Assembly: GCF_001976065.1 (NCBI RefSeq)
Contig: NZ_MNAH01000006.1
Span: 1 to 64,000, forward strand
Direction: 5' to 3'
DNA length: 64,000 bases
Source: Pseudomonas putida
GTDB taxonomy: Bacteria > Pseudomonadota > Gammaproteobacteria > Pseudomonadales > Pseudomonadaceae
A program made the position numbers and the translations under genes. Within the stretch, counting starts at the first letter, position 1, and each line of letters opens with the position of its first letter. Positions 44,813 to 53,008 of the stretch are shown piece by piece. A model generated the notes under the pieces. The model was not told the origin of the DNA and searched no databases. It saw nothing but the letters and a program-made list of their open reading frames with translations.

Positions 44813-45253
44813 ATGAAAAGCAACCTCCCACGCAAGCAAAAAGGTGCCGTCGCGATCGAATTTGCCTTGGTGTTCGTGATCTTTTTTGCCGTGTTCTACG
44901 CAATCGTCGCTTACAGCCTGCCGCTGCTGTTGATGCAGTCGTTCAACCAGTCGACGGCCGAAGCCGTGCGTCGTAGCGTGGCCCTGGACCCGAACACACC
45001 CGGTTACGAGGCCGCGCTGAAAAACGTCGTGAAACTGGAGCTGACCCGTCAGTTGGCCTGGATTCCCGCCGGGCTGAATTTCGATGTCACCACCGACACG
45101 ACCACCACCTACACGGGCGGCGTGTTGCAGGTCGCCATCCACTATCCCACGCAAAAGTTGAACGCGGTGATTCCATTTCTGAGCCTGCCAGGGATTGGCC
45201 AGGTACCGAGTTTACCGGCGACGCTCACCGCCAGTTCGAGTCTGCAATTTTGA
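44813..45253 (+). CDS. tadF: TadE/TadF-type pseudopilin
   Basis: A 146-residue protein with a short basic leader ending KQKG, then AVAIEFALVFVIFF, which is the G|XXXXE processing site and hydrophobic helix of TadE-like pseudopilins. The C-terminal domain is periplasmic. I choose ATG 44813 because it gives an 11-residue leader; ATG 44774 would give 24. Whether it is TadE or TadF cannot be told with certainty. The pprA start overlaps its stop. Confidence 0.85.
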   Translation: MKSNLPRKQKGAVAIEFALVFVIFFAVFYAIVAYSLPLLLMQSFNQSTAEAVRRSVALDPNTPGYEAALKNVVKLELTRQLAWIPAGLNFDVTTDTTTTYTGGVLQVAIHYPTQKLNAVIPFLSLPGIGQVPSLPATLTASSSLQF

Positions 45254-48018
45254 GTGCCGGGGATAAACTCTTCGGGCGTTTACTCAATCGCCACCCGCCC
45301 GCGCAGCAGGAAATCCTGGAGCCTTTGAGCGTGCTCGGCGTCGGCTTACAGATGCAACTGAATGTCGAAGGACGCGTGTTACACCTGACCGGGCCGTTGC
45401 GCCATCAGTTGGCCCAGCAGGTCCCTTCGGCAAAGCTGCCGCACCTGCTGGATTTTCTCTTGCCCCACTGCAGCCTCATCCTTGAGGGGGCTCCCGCCGA
45501 TTGGCAGGGCCAGCTCCTCGACCTGGATTTCTACAGCCTCAGCGGCCAGCCCCTGCACCTGCGTGGCTGGGTTCAGCCGATGGCTGACGCCTGGCTGCTG
45601 CAATTGCTGGACATTGGCGATTTGCTGCTTGAACGCCGGCAAGCGCGCCTGCGTGAGCAGTGCCAGTTGCTTGCGGCACAGATCGGCGAGCAGTTGCGAC
45701 TGTGCAGCCTGACGCGCTTGCCCGACGTATTGATCGACCAACTGCAAGCGCTGGCCCAACGCTTGCACATTCCCTGCATCGCCCTGGCCTTGCTCGATGA
45801 GCAGGAGCAGGGCTGGCAGATTCACCAGCACTATTGCGGCTTCGACGCACCCAGCCTGTGGCACAACGGACAGCGCCTGGGCACCGGCCTGGACAGCTTG
45901 AACGGCTCCACGCCGTGTCACCTGAACCTGGCCGAGCACCCACGCCTGCAAGACACCTTTGCCAGCACCGAGGGTTTCGCCGTGCCCTACCACGATGCCC
46001 AGGGCGTGGTGGCCTGGTTGCTCTGTGGCTGTTACCCGGCCCATCAACAGGCCCCGGACGTCAGCAAGCGCGACTGGTTGCAGTTCGCCGCCGCCTTGGC
46101 CGGCCCCTTGCTGGAACGCTTGCGCGAACACCGACACCATCTGCAGTTGGAGCGCCTGGACTCCTTGCAGGCGTTGCTCGGCACCGGCTGGTGGGAGGTG
46201 TTCAGCAACAGCGCCGAGGTGCAATTGGCCCCCTCGTTGACCCGCGCCCTGAATCTTGAGCAAGAGCGATTGCCGCTGAGTGAATGGCTCGAGCAAGTGC
46301 ACCCCGCTGATCGCGACGAATTGCGCAGCCGCCTGCAGGATTTGCAGCACGAAGGCACACCTTTGCTGTTGTGCGTGCGCCTGCACCGCGCCGACAGCAA
46401 CGCCCCGGAGGTCTGGTATCGCGTGCAGGGCCAAGCCCTGGGCGTGGGTAATCAGCAGCGTCTAGTCGGATTCATGCTCGACATCAGTGACATCAAGAAC
46501 CAGGAGCAACTGGCCGCTGCCGCCCATGCGCGACTGGACAATCTGATCGCCAGTTCGCCCGCGGTGATTTACGTACAGCGTTATGTGGAAGGTGCGCTGC
46601 AACCGACCTTTTTCAGCGACAGCCTGCAACCGTTGCTGGGCTGGACGCTCGCCGATTGCGGCGGGGCGGCGCTGGTCGAGCGTGTTCACCCAGAGGATCG
46701 CGACCGCTACTTCGAACGCACCCGCCTGCTGCTGCGCGAAGGTTCGGTGCGCGCACGGTATCGGCTGCGCGACAGTCGTGGCGATTACCACTGGTTGCTC
46801 GACGAAGCCAGGTTGCTGCGCGATGACCTGGGAATGCCGGTGGAAGCCGTGGGCCTGTGGCTGGATGTGACCGAAGCGACGCTGGCGGCCGAGCACGTCA
46901 AGCAGAGCGAGGAGCGTTACCGGATGCTGGTGGAGGACTCGCCGGCGATGATCTGCCGCTACCGTCCGGACCTGACCCTGACCTTCGGCAACCGGCCGTT
47001 GGCAACGTACCTGGAATGTTCGCCCGAGGGCTTGCCGGGGGTGAACCTGGGCAGCTGGATGTCGGCGCAGCAGCGCGAGGCCTTCCTCCAGCGCCTGAGC
47101 CAGTTGAGCCCGGAGTTCCCCGTGAGCACAGCGGAAATCAACCTGCAGTTGCCCGGCCGGGAGCATGCCTGGTGGGTCTGGTCGGATCGCGGGGTGTTCG
47201 ATGCCCAAGGCCGCCTGCTGGAAATCCAGGCCGTGGGCCGCGACAACACCGAAGTTCGACGCGCCCAGCAACAACTGACCCAAAGCGCGAAAATGGCCAC
47301 GCTGGGCGAGATGGCCACCGGCCTGGCCCATGAAATCAACCAGCCGCTGAACGTGATGCGCATGGCGATCGTCAATGTGCTCAAGCGCCTGGAAAATGGC
47401 AGCCTGCAGATCGATTACCTGACCGACAAGCTCAACCGCATCGACGCCCAGGTCCAGCGCGCCGCGCGGGTGGTGGACCATATGCGTGTGTTCGGCCGGC
47501 GCTCGGAGATCGAACAGCAGCCGTTCAATCCGGCGCTGGCCATCGAAGGCACGTTGTCGCTGTTGGCCGAGGGCATGCGCGGCAAAGGGGTAGACCTGCG
47601 GGTCAGCGAAAGCGGGTTTACGGTGCAGGTGCGCGGGCATGTCGATCAGCTGGAACAGGTGCTGATCAACCTGATGGTCAACGCCCGCGACGCACTGCTC
47701 GGCAGGCGTGAGGCCGACGGGCAATTCCAGCCGTGGATAGCACTGTATGCCGAGCGCGATGAACACGCGGTGCGCCTGTGGGTTGAGGACAACGGCGGCG
47801 GCATCGATCCGCGTCTGCTGGAGCGGATCTTCGAACCCTTCTTCACCACCAAGCCGGTGGGCGTCGGCACCGGGCTGGGGTTGTCCGTGAGCTACGGCAT
47901 CGTGCAGAACATGGGCGGCAAGCTCAGCGCCCGCAACTCCACCGAGGGCGCGCGGTTTTGCATCGAGCTGCCGATCGTGCCCGACGATCAGATCACCAGC
48001 GACGCTCGACCGGCGTGA
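45250..48018 (+). CDS. pprA: Multi-domain sensor histidine kinase PprA
   Basis: A 922-residue cytosolic kinase. A GAF-like domain at about 145-290, then PAS domains at about 300-410 and 425-545 (each with HPxDR motifs, WLEQVHPADRDEL and LVERVHPEDRDRYF) and a third PAS at about 555-665. The HisKA has GLAHEINQPLNVMR with His694, and the HATPase domain N-box VLINLMVNARDAL, G1 VEDNGGGID and G2 GTGLGLSVSYGIV. No membrane segment is evident. The start is TTG 45250, overlapping the pseudopilin stop; no better ATG is near. It should phosphorylate PprB. Its 3' end overlaps tadG by 31 bp. Confidence 0.88.
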   Translation: MSAGDKLFGRLLNRHPPAQQEILEPLSVLGVGLQMQLNVEGRVLHLTGPLRHQLAQQVPSAKLPHLLDFLLPHCSLILEGAPADWQGQLLDLDFYSLSGQPLHLRGWVQPMADAWLLQLLDIGDLLLERRQARLREQCQLLAAQIGEQLRLCSLTRLPDVLIDQLQALAQRLHIPCIALALLDEQEQGWQIHQHYCGFDAPSLWHNGQRLGTGLDSLNGSTPCHLNLAEHPRLQDTFASTEGFAVPYHDAQGVVAWLLCGCYPAHQQAPDVSKRDWLQFAAALAGPLLERLREHRHHLQLERLDSLQALLGTGWWEVFSNSAEVQLAPSLTRALNLEQERLPLSEWLEQVHPADRDELRSRLQDLQHEGTPLLLCVRLHRADSNAPEVWYRVQGQALGVGNQQRLVGFMLDISDIKNQEQLAAAAHARLDNLIASSPAVIYVQRYVEGALQPTFFSDSLQPLLGWTLADCGGAALVERVHPEDRDRYFERTRLLLREGSVRARYRLRDSRGDYHWLLDEARLLRDDLGMPVEAVGLWLDVTEATLAAEHVKQSEERYRMLVEDSPAMICRYRPDLTLTFGNRPLATYLECSPEGLPGVNLGSWMSAQQREAFLQRLSQLSPEFPVSTAEINLQLPGREHAWWVWSDRGVFDAQGRLLEIQAVGRDNTEVRRAQQQLTQSAKMATLGEMATGLAHEINQPLNVMRMAIVNVLKRLENGSLQIDYLTDKLNRIDAQVQRAARVVDHMRVFGRRSEIEQQPFNPALAIEGTLSLLAEGMRGKGVDLRVSESGFTVQVRGHVDQLEQVLINLMVNARDALLGRREADGQFQPWIALYAERDEHAVRLWVEDNGGGIDPRLLERIFEPFFTTKPVGVGTGLGLSVSYGIVQNMGGKLSARNSTEGARFCIELPIVPDDQITSDARPA

Positions 48019-49955
48019 CAGCTGAGGTTGGCGCCGACTTCGACCTTGTTCAAGTCGATGCCCAGGCTCGCCAGCAAAGTGTTGATCAGCGTGTCCAGCA
48101 GCGGGCTGAGCACGCTGTTGATCGCATTCACCAACGCGGTGGTAACGTCGTTCAAGAGGCTGCCCAGTCCTCCGATGATGCTGCCCGACGTCCCATACAT
48201 GTTCACCCCGAGGTTGCTGACGGTGGTGCTCAGGCTGTTGACGATGTTGGTGGTGGTATAGGCATAGAAAAACGGCGGCTGGTTGATTTCCGGCAGGTTG
48301 GCGGCGGCTGGCGCGGAATACACGTGGGGCATGTTGGGGTTTTGCGCCACCGAGGTGTTGACCCGGATGGCGATGCCGCCGGTGGGCCGATGGTTGTAGC
48401 AGACCGCCGGTAAAAACAGCAGACGTTGGCAGGTCTGCACCCCGACATAGATGAGCTGTAGCGGGTTCACGACATTGGTCGGCGGGACGGTGGCGGAGCC
48501 AAATACATCGGCGGGGTCGATCTGCCCGATTTTCAATCCGATCAGCGTGGTCGTGGTGTTGGTCGTCAGGCTTTTGCTGGTCGCGCTGATGCAACTGTAG
48601 GCCGTGACATAACTCCAGGCACCGCCCGCCTCCAAAGCGACATCGAGCCGTATCGGCGGTGGCAAGAGCTTGGTTTCCGGCGTGTCACAGGGGGCGCCCA
48701 AGCCGCAGGTCAGCAACTTGTCCACACGCAGTCCCAACAGGTCCTGGAGGAAGCTGGTCAGCGACGTCGCAAGGTCCAGTACGGCATTGGCCAGGGGGGT
48801 GATGGCGTCCAGCACCGGCAGGTTGATCGACAATAACGTCTTGACCTGGGCCGTTCGAACATAGATGCGGTTAGGCCCCAGGGGCGCCAGTGCGGCGTTT
48901 TTCGGATTGCCCACGGCCGACAGTTGCGGCGGCTGCATGACCTGCACCCGCGCGGTGATCTGCGCCAGGCCCGCGAGGTTGATCGGCAGGGTCGCCACCA
49001 GGCCGTTTTGTTTGTTGGCCAACTGCACCACGCCTTCAATCAGGTCGAAGACTTTCAGGTTCACCGCCAGGGCCGAGATGTCGCTGCCACTTTCGACGTG
49101 CAACAAATCGCCCAGCACCACGCGGGTGGTGCCGGCCGCCACTTTCAGCGCCTGCAGGCCGATGATCGTGGCACTCGCGCTCAGGGTGCCATTGGGATCC
49201 AGGACATTGATGGCGCCCTGGATCAACTGGCTGACGTTGACGCTGTTGCCCAGCACTTGGTCATAACCCGCGGCGGTCAGACCGAGGTCGACTTTCAGGC
49301 GATTGAGGTAGGCGAGCAGGCTGATGTTGCTGTTGACCAGGCCATTCCAGCCGGCGGCATTGATCATCACGTCGCCGCCCAGCAAGCCGCCGAACAGCAA
49401 GCTGGTGATGGCGGCCTTGCTGGTATCGAAGGTCAGCACAGTGCTGCGGATGGTCAGTGCGGCCAGCGGCGGCGGCAGCGCGGCGACCGCCGTTGCCTTG
49501 AGGGTCAGGGTCGCGCCCGCCGGTGCACCGCCAAACAGGGCGCCAATGCCGCCGACAAGACTTTGCGTCACGACATGGCTGGCGATGACCTGGATGGCTT
49601 CGCTTTTCGCAGGGTCGACGGCAAACACCCGCAGGTTGTTGCCATCCAGGCTCAACCCGCCGCAGCTCACCGCCAGTGCGCGCCCGTCGCCAGGCAGGGT
49701 GAAGCCGTTGCGCTGGGCGCTGGCGGTGGCATAGCTGGTGGCGGTGGCACCGCTGGCACAATCACCGCCCCGGGTGGCGGCTTCCAGTGCGGCCATGTCG
49801 GCGATGCGCTGCAGGTTGCGTTTTTCCAGGTACAGACGACCGCTGTCGATGACCAGCAGCGTGAACGCCAGCGCCAGTGCCAGCGTCACCGCCGCCATCA
49901 AGCCAATCGCCCCCCTTTGCCGGGCCGGGCCGCGAAACTGCATGCGGGGCGACAT
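47988..49955 (-). CDS. tadG: Tad pilus protein TadG (vWA/DUF2134-like, membrane-anchored)
   Basis: A 655-residue protein with an N-terminal helix (GAIGLMAAVTLALALAFTLLVIDSGRLY) typical of Tad/TadG proteins, then LEKRNLQRIADMAALEAATRGGDC, followed by a long extracytoplasmic part with several Cys. The start is ATG 49955, with AAAGGAG 7 nt upstream; the in-frame GTG 49976 is less likely. No von Willebrand MIDAS motif is plain. In the P. aeruginosa order I recall, tadG sits after tadD; here it is at the opposite end, convergent with pprA and overlapping it by 31 bp. Confidence 0.85.
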   Translation of the reverse strand: MSPRMQFRGPARQRGAIGLMAAVTLALALAFTLLVIDSGRLYLEKRNLQRIADMAALEAATRGGDCASGATATSYATASAQRNGFTLPGDGRALAVSCGGLSLDGNNLRVFAVDPAKSEAIQVIASHVVTQSLVGGIGALFGGAPAGATLTLKATAVAALPPPLAALTIRSTVLTFDTSKAAITSLLFGGLLGGDVMINAAGWNGLVNSNISLLAYLNRLKVDLGLTAAGYDQVLGNSVNVSQLIQGAINVLDPNGTLSASATIIGLQALKVAAGTTRVVLGDLLHVESGSDISALAVNLKVFDLIEGVVQLANKQNGLVATLPINLAGLAQITARVQVMQPPQLSAVGNPKNAALAPLGPNRIYVRTAQVKTLLSINLPVLDAITPLANAVLDLATSLTSFLQDLLGLRVDKLLTCGLGAPCDTPETKLLPPPIRLDVALEAGGAWSYVTAYSCISATSKSLTTNTTTTLIGLKIGQIDPADVFGSATVPPTNVVNPLQLIYVGVQTCQRLLFLPAVCYNHRPTGGIAIRVNTSVAQNPNMPHVYSAPAAANLPEINQPPFFYAYTTTNIVNSLSTTVSNLGVNMYGTSGSIIGGLGSLLNDVTTALVNAINSVLSPLLDTLINTLLASLGIDLNKVEVGANLSCHAGRASLVI

Positions 49956-50067
49956 CACGCACTCCTTTGCCGGCACACTGCCGAACGTGGCCTCCGTGGG
50001 TGTAAGGCAGTGTAGACAAGGGATGGCGCGATTGCTGGCAACTCGCCACTCCCCGCAACAACAAATC

Positions 50068-50158
50068 CCCTGTAGGAGCTGGCTTGCCAGCGAAGAGGCC
50101 CTCAGGATTTACGGTGTTCTGGAGGCCGTCTTCGCTGGCAAGCCAGCTCCTACAGGGA
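50068..50158. repeat. REPIN (GCTGGCTTGCCAGC class)
   Basis: Inverted REPs at 50068-50095 and 50128-50158, almost perfect copies, between tadG upstream sequence and the first DUF4136 gene. Confidence 0.92.
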
Positions 50159-50172
50159 GGGGTTACAGATTT

Positions 50173-50733
50173 TTATCGGAGAGGGGGATAGTTGGCCAAA
50201 ATCCGCGTGACCGTCTCGTGTATCGCATTGCTGCGGTCCGCCGGGTTGGGTGTGCGGCTGAGTATCTGCTCGTCACTGCCGCGCCACACCAGCTTGCCGT
50301 CCTTGCCGTCGAGCAGATCGATCTGGATCGTCGCGACCTTGTAGGAGATCAGGCGGGTTTCGTTGTACATCGGCGCGCCGTAGTAGCCGTACCAGGGGTT
50401 ACCCCAACCGCCGCCGTAGTTGGTTGTCACCTGTTGCTGGCGATCCTCGACAATCAGGTAGGTCTGCACACTCAAGTCGCCCTTGGCGCCAGGGCCGGCC
50501 TGGCGCAGGCCACGCTGTTCGAGCTGTTCGACCATCGATTCGCGCACGCGCTGTTCGGTCAGGTCGCTCTTGATCCTGGGGTCATCGGGACGGTATTGCA
50601 GCGCAGGTTCTTTCCAGCTCCAGCTGTGATACGCGGCGAAATCACGGCTGGCATCGAAGTCATGATTGACCTGGTTGGCGGCGCAGGCACTGAGCAATAC
50701 GGCCACTGCCAGTAAAGCGAGACGGCGGAACAT
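50173..50733 (-). CDS. DUF4136 lipoprotein
   Basis: A 186-residue lipoprotein. The signal ends LLSACAAN (Cys about 17). The mature part has the DUF4136 pattern DFAAYHSWSWKEPA (about 31-44) and a Gly/Tyr-rich loop (GGGWGNPWYGYYG, about 107-119) near the middle. No function is established for the family. It follows a paralogous gene on the same strand 55 bp upstream, so the two form a pair. Confidence 0.82.
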   Translation of the reverse strand: MFRRLALLAVAVLLSACAANQVNHDFDASRDFAAYHSWSWKEPALQYRPDDPRIKSDLTEQRVRESMVEQLEQRGLRQAGPGAKGDLSVQTYLIVEDRQQQVTTNYGGGWGNPWYGYYGAPMYNETRLISYKVATIQIDLLDGKDGKLVWRGSDEQILSRTPNPADRSNAIHETVTRILANYPPLR

Positions 50734-50788
50734 GATGATTCTCCGGTAGAAGACATGAACCTGCGAAATGCTTCTTGACCACAGGAAG

Positions 50789-51406
50789 CTAACTGGGAGG
50801 ATACGCCGACATTGCCTTTTCTACAGCCTCCCGTATGGCATCGACTTGCTCGCCCCCGCTCCCCCGGTTGCTGGTTTCGGCGCTGGAACTCCAGACTGGT
50901 TCACCGTTTTGCGCGTCGTACAGTTCGACGTGAACCACCACCACCTGTTCCTGATAAGTGCGCACGATCGGCGCGCTGCCGTACATGCCGTAACCCGGCC
51001 CATAGCCGTAGCGGTTGTAGCCGCCGTAACCGCCGTAGTACCCGTAATCGTCCTGGACCTGACGCAAGCGGGTTTCCAGACGCAGGTCTGCGCTCACGAA
51101 CAGGTCCGCCGGCCGATTGTCATGCAGGGGCCGCAGGCCGCGCTGATCCAGCGCACTGCTGACCGCTTCGGCGACCTGCGCCGAATCCGCCCACGTGGTG
51201 CCCGGCGGGAGTTGCCTGTTGAGCCAGGCCCAGCTGCGATAACGCCCGTAGTCTCGCGGTGGCGCCGGGTAGGCGCTGCGGTCAAAGGTGTGGGCCGCCT
51301 GAGGCGGCGCTGGCGGCAAGGGCCTGGAACTTGCCACGTACGGATTGCTGCCCTCGCAGGCAGCCAGGCCCAGGCAGATCACCAGCAACCCTGAACGACT
51401 TTTCAT
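50789..51406 (-). CDS. DUF4136 lipoprotein, paralogue
   Basis: A 205-residue lipoprotein with signal ending LGLAACEGS (Cys about 17), a Pro-rich stretch, then DYGRYRSWAWLNRQL and a Gly/Tyr-rich loop (GYYGGYGGYNRYGYGPGYGM, about 123-142). The same layout as the 50173 gene but longer at the N-terminal side; sequence identity is low to moderate. Located just upstream, in the same leftward group as cmoM (12 bp gap), so the whole set may be one transcript. Confidence 0.8.
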   Translation of the reverse strand: MKSRSGLLVICLGLAACEGSNPYVASSRPLPPAPPQAAHTFDRSAYPAPPRDYGRYRSWAWLNRQLPPGTTWADSAQVAEAVSSALDQRGLRPLHDNRPADLFVSADLRLETRLRQVQDDYGYYGGYGGYNRYGYGPGYGMYGSAPIVRTYQEQVVVVHVELYDAQNGEPVWSSSAETSNRGSGGEQVDAIREAVEKAMSAYPPS

Positions 51407-51418
51407 TTCGAACTCCGA

Positions 51419-52168
51419 TCAGACCGGCCGACACATCCAGTGCAAATAACGTCCAAGCCCGGCAAAGGCTGGATGGCGACGGTGGGCCAGCTCCATCTCG
51501 AGCAGGTCCGACAGTTCGGCGCGGGCCTGGAACTCCACCGGCATGTAATCGTGAAAAACTCGCACGCCACTCTGGCTTTCGACCTGCCACAGCCCCTCAA
51601 GTTGCGCCGCCAGTTCCCGTGGGTCCAGCGGCTGTTGCGGGGTCAGGCTCTGCTTCTCGCCGGCCATGTCGTTCTTGCGCATCTTGCGGAAATGGCCCTT
51701 GAGCAAGTTGCGGTAAATCAGCGCATCGCGGTTGTAGAAGGCCAGGGATAGCCAGCCGTCGGCCTTGGTCAGCTGATGCAGCACCGGCAGGATCGCGTGC
51801 GGTTCGGCCAGCCATTCCAGCACGGCATGACACAGCACCAGGTCGTAGGGCTCGGTGAGTTGGCCGAGCAGTTCCTGCCAGGGCGCCTGGATAAAGGTCG
51901 CACTCTGTCCCGCGTCGGCAAAGCGCTGGCGGGCGCCTTCGAGCATGGGTTCGGCGGGCTCGGCCAGGGTCACCTGGTGTCCACGCTGGGCCAGCCACAA
52001 CGACATGTGGCCAAGGCCGGCGCCGATATCCAGGACCCGCAACGGGCGATCCGGCAGGGCTTCGGCCAGATCGGCCTGCAGCACCGCCAGGCGAATCGCG
52101 CCTTTGGCACCGCCGTAGATTTTTTCGGCGAAGCGTGTCGCCAGTTGATCGAAATGACGGTCACTCAT
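51419..52168 (-). CDS. cmoM: tRNA 5-carboxymethoxyuridine methyltransferase CmoM
   Basis: A 249-residue SAM-dependent class I methyltransferase. SAM motif VLDIGAGLGHMSLWLA (about 45-60), motif II-like TLAEPAEPML and a DLVLCHAVLEWL segment (about 108-119). Similar in pattern to E. coli CmoM (SmtA), which methylates the carboxymethoxy group at wobble U34 of tRNAs. The start overlaps the upstream MazG-like stop by one base (TGATG), so the pair is coupled. Confidence 0.85.
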   Translation of the reverse strand: MSDRHFDQLATRFAEKIYGGAKGAIRLAVLQADLAEALPDRPLRVLDIGAGLGHMSLWLAQRGHQVTLAEPAEPMLEGARQRFADAGQSATFIQAPWQELLGQLTEPYDLVLCHAVLEWLAEPHAILPVLHQLTKADGWLSLAFYNRDALIYRNLLKGHFRKMRKNDMAGEKQSLTPQQPLDPRELAAQLEGLWQVESQSGVRVFHDYMPVEFQARAELSDLLEMELAHRRHPAFAGLGRYLHWMCRPV

Positions 52169-52470
52169 CAGCCGAACCTCCGCTCGCTGTCCGCCAGCTT
52201 GCTGCGCACAACCTCATTCATGTCCAGGCCCAATTCGCTGCACAGCAACAGCAGATAGAGCACGATATCGCCAACTTCCTGCCCGGCATGGGCCAGCTTT
52301 TCGGCCGGCAGCTGCCGCGACTGGTCCTCGGTCAGCCACTGGAAAATCTCCACCAGCTCGGCCATTTCGACACTCGCGGCCATGGCCAGGTTTTTCGGGC
52401 TGTGAAATTGCTGCCAGTCATTGCGATCACGGATGGCGTGCAGGCGTTCGGTCAGTTCAACAAGGTTCAT
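52168..52470 (-). CDS. MazG-like nucleotide pyrophosphohydrolase
   Basis: A 100-residue protein of the all-alpha NTP pyrophosphatase class (dCTPase/RS21-C6 type). The metal-binding acidic pattern is seen in VEMAELVEIFQWL (EXXE, about 34-46) and EVGDIVLYLL (EXXD, about 65-74). It would hydrolyse non-canonical or excess dNTPs to NMP and pyrophosphate. First gene of the unit with cmoM. Confidence 0.85.
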   Translation of the reverse strand: MNLVELTERLHAIRDRNDWQQFHSPKNLAMAASVEMAELVEIFQWLTEDQSRQLPAEKLAHAGQEVGDIVLYLLLLCSELGLDMNEVVRSKLADSERRFG

Positions 52471-52645
52471 CGGGCTCTCCTGAAGGCGTATAGCTTCGGG
52501 GGGATGACGGGGGAAGGCAAGTGCCTGGCAGCGTTGTCGGTCTTTGCTCCATAATCATTCGATGGCGTGCTTCATGGCGCCTGAAAAAAATGCGCGGCAA
52601 GTCGGGTCGCCGCACCGCAGCTCCAACAGACAGGACGTTCATTCC

Positions 52646-52939
52646 ATGCAGGTAGAAGGTTTTTTCGAATGGCTTGGCCAGATCCTGGGGACAGCCATCC
52701 GTTTCATCGTTGATGCCCTCAGCGGTCTGTTCCAGCTGGTGAGTCGTGCCAGCAGCCATTTTGTCGAAGGCTTGTCCGAGGCGCTGGGCATGGACACATC
52801 GATCATCAGCATCATCACCCTGATCCTCGGGTTGATGCTGTTGTGGTCGGCGATCCGCGCGTTCATGAACGCCTCGATCATCATGGGGATCATCTGGTTG
52901 ATGCTGGGGTTGTGGCTGCTCAGCTGGATCATGCACTGA
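52646..52939 (+). CDS. Small membrane protein, 97 aa, unknown function
   Basis: A 97-residue protein from ATG 52646. The first half is an amphipathic helix with little charge (FFEWLGQILGTAIRFIVDAL), and two hydrophobic segments follow (about 53-69 and 76-93, ending LWLLSWIMH). It has no signal peptide or known motif. I do not recognise the family. The upstream in-frame ATG at 52544 would give a 131-residue version, but no ribosome site supports it. dinF follows 69 bp later on the same strand. Confidence 0.65.
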   Translation: MQVEGFFEWLGQILGTAIRFIVDALSGLFQLVSRASSHFVEGLSEALGMDTSIISIITLILGLMLLWSAIRAFMNASIIMGIIWLMLGLWLLSWIMH

Positions 52940-53008
52940 CACCCCCTGCAATGGAGCGCTGCAGATTCTGCAGGGCTCGCTACAATGCCTGCTCCCCAAG
53001 GAGCCTGC

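Noticed and set aside
13308..50158. REP pairs considered as CRISPR repeats
   Set aside because: They are scattered singly between genes, inverted in pairs and of several sequence classes, with no regular spacers or cas genes.
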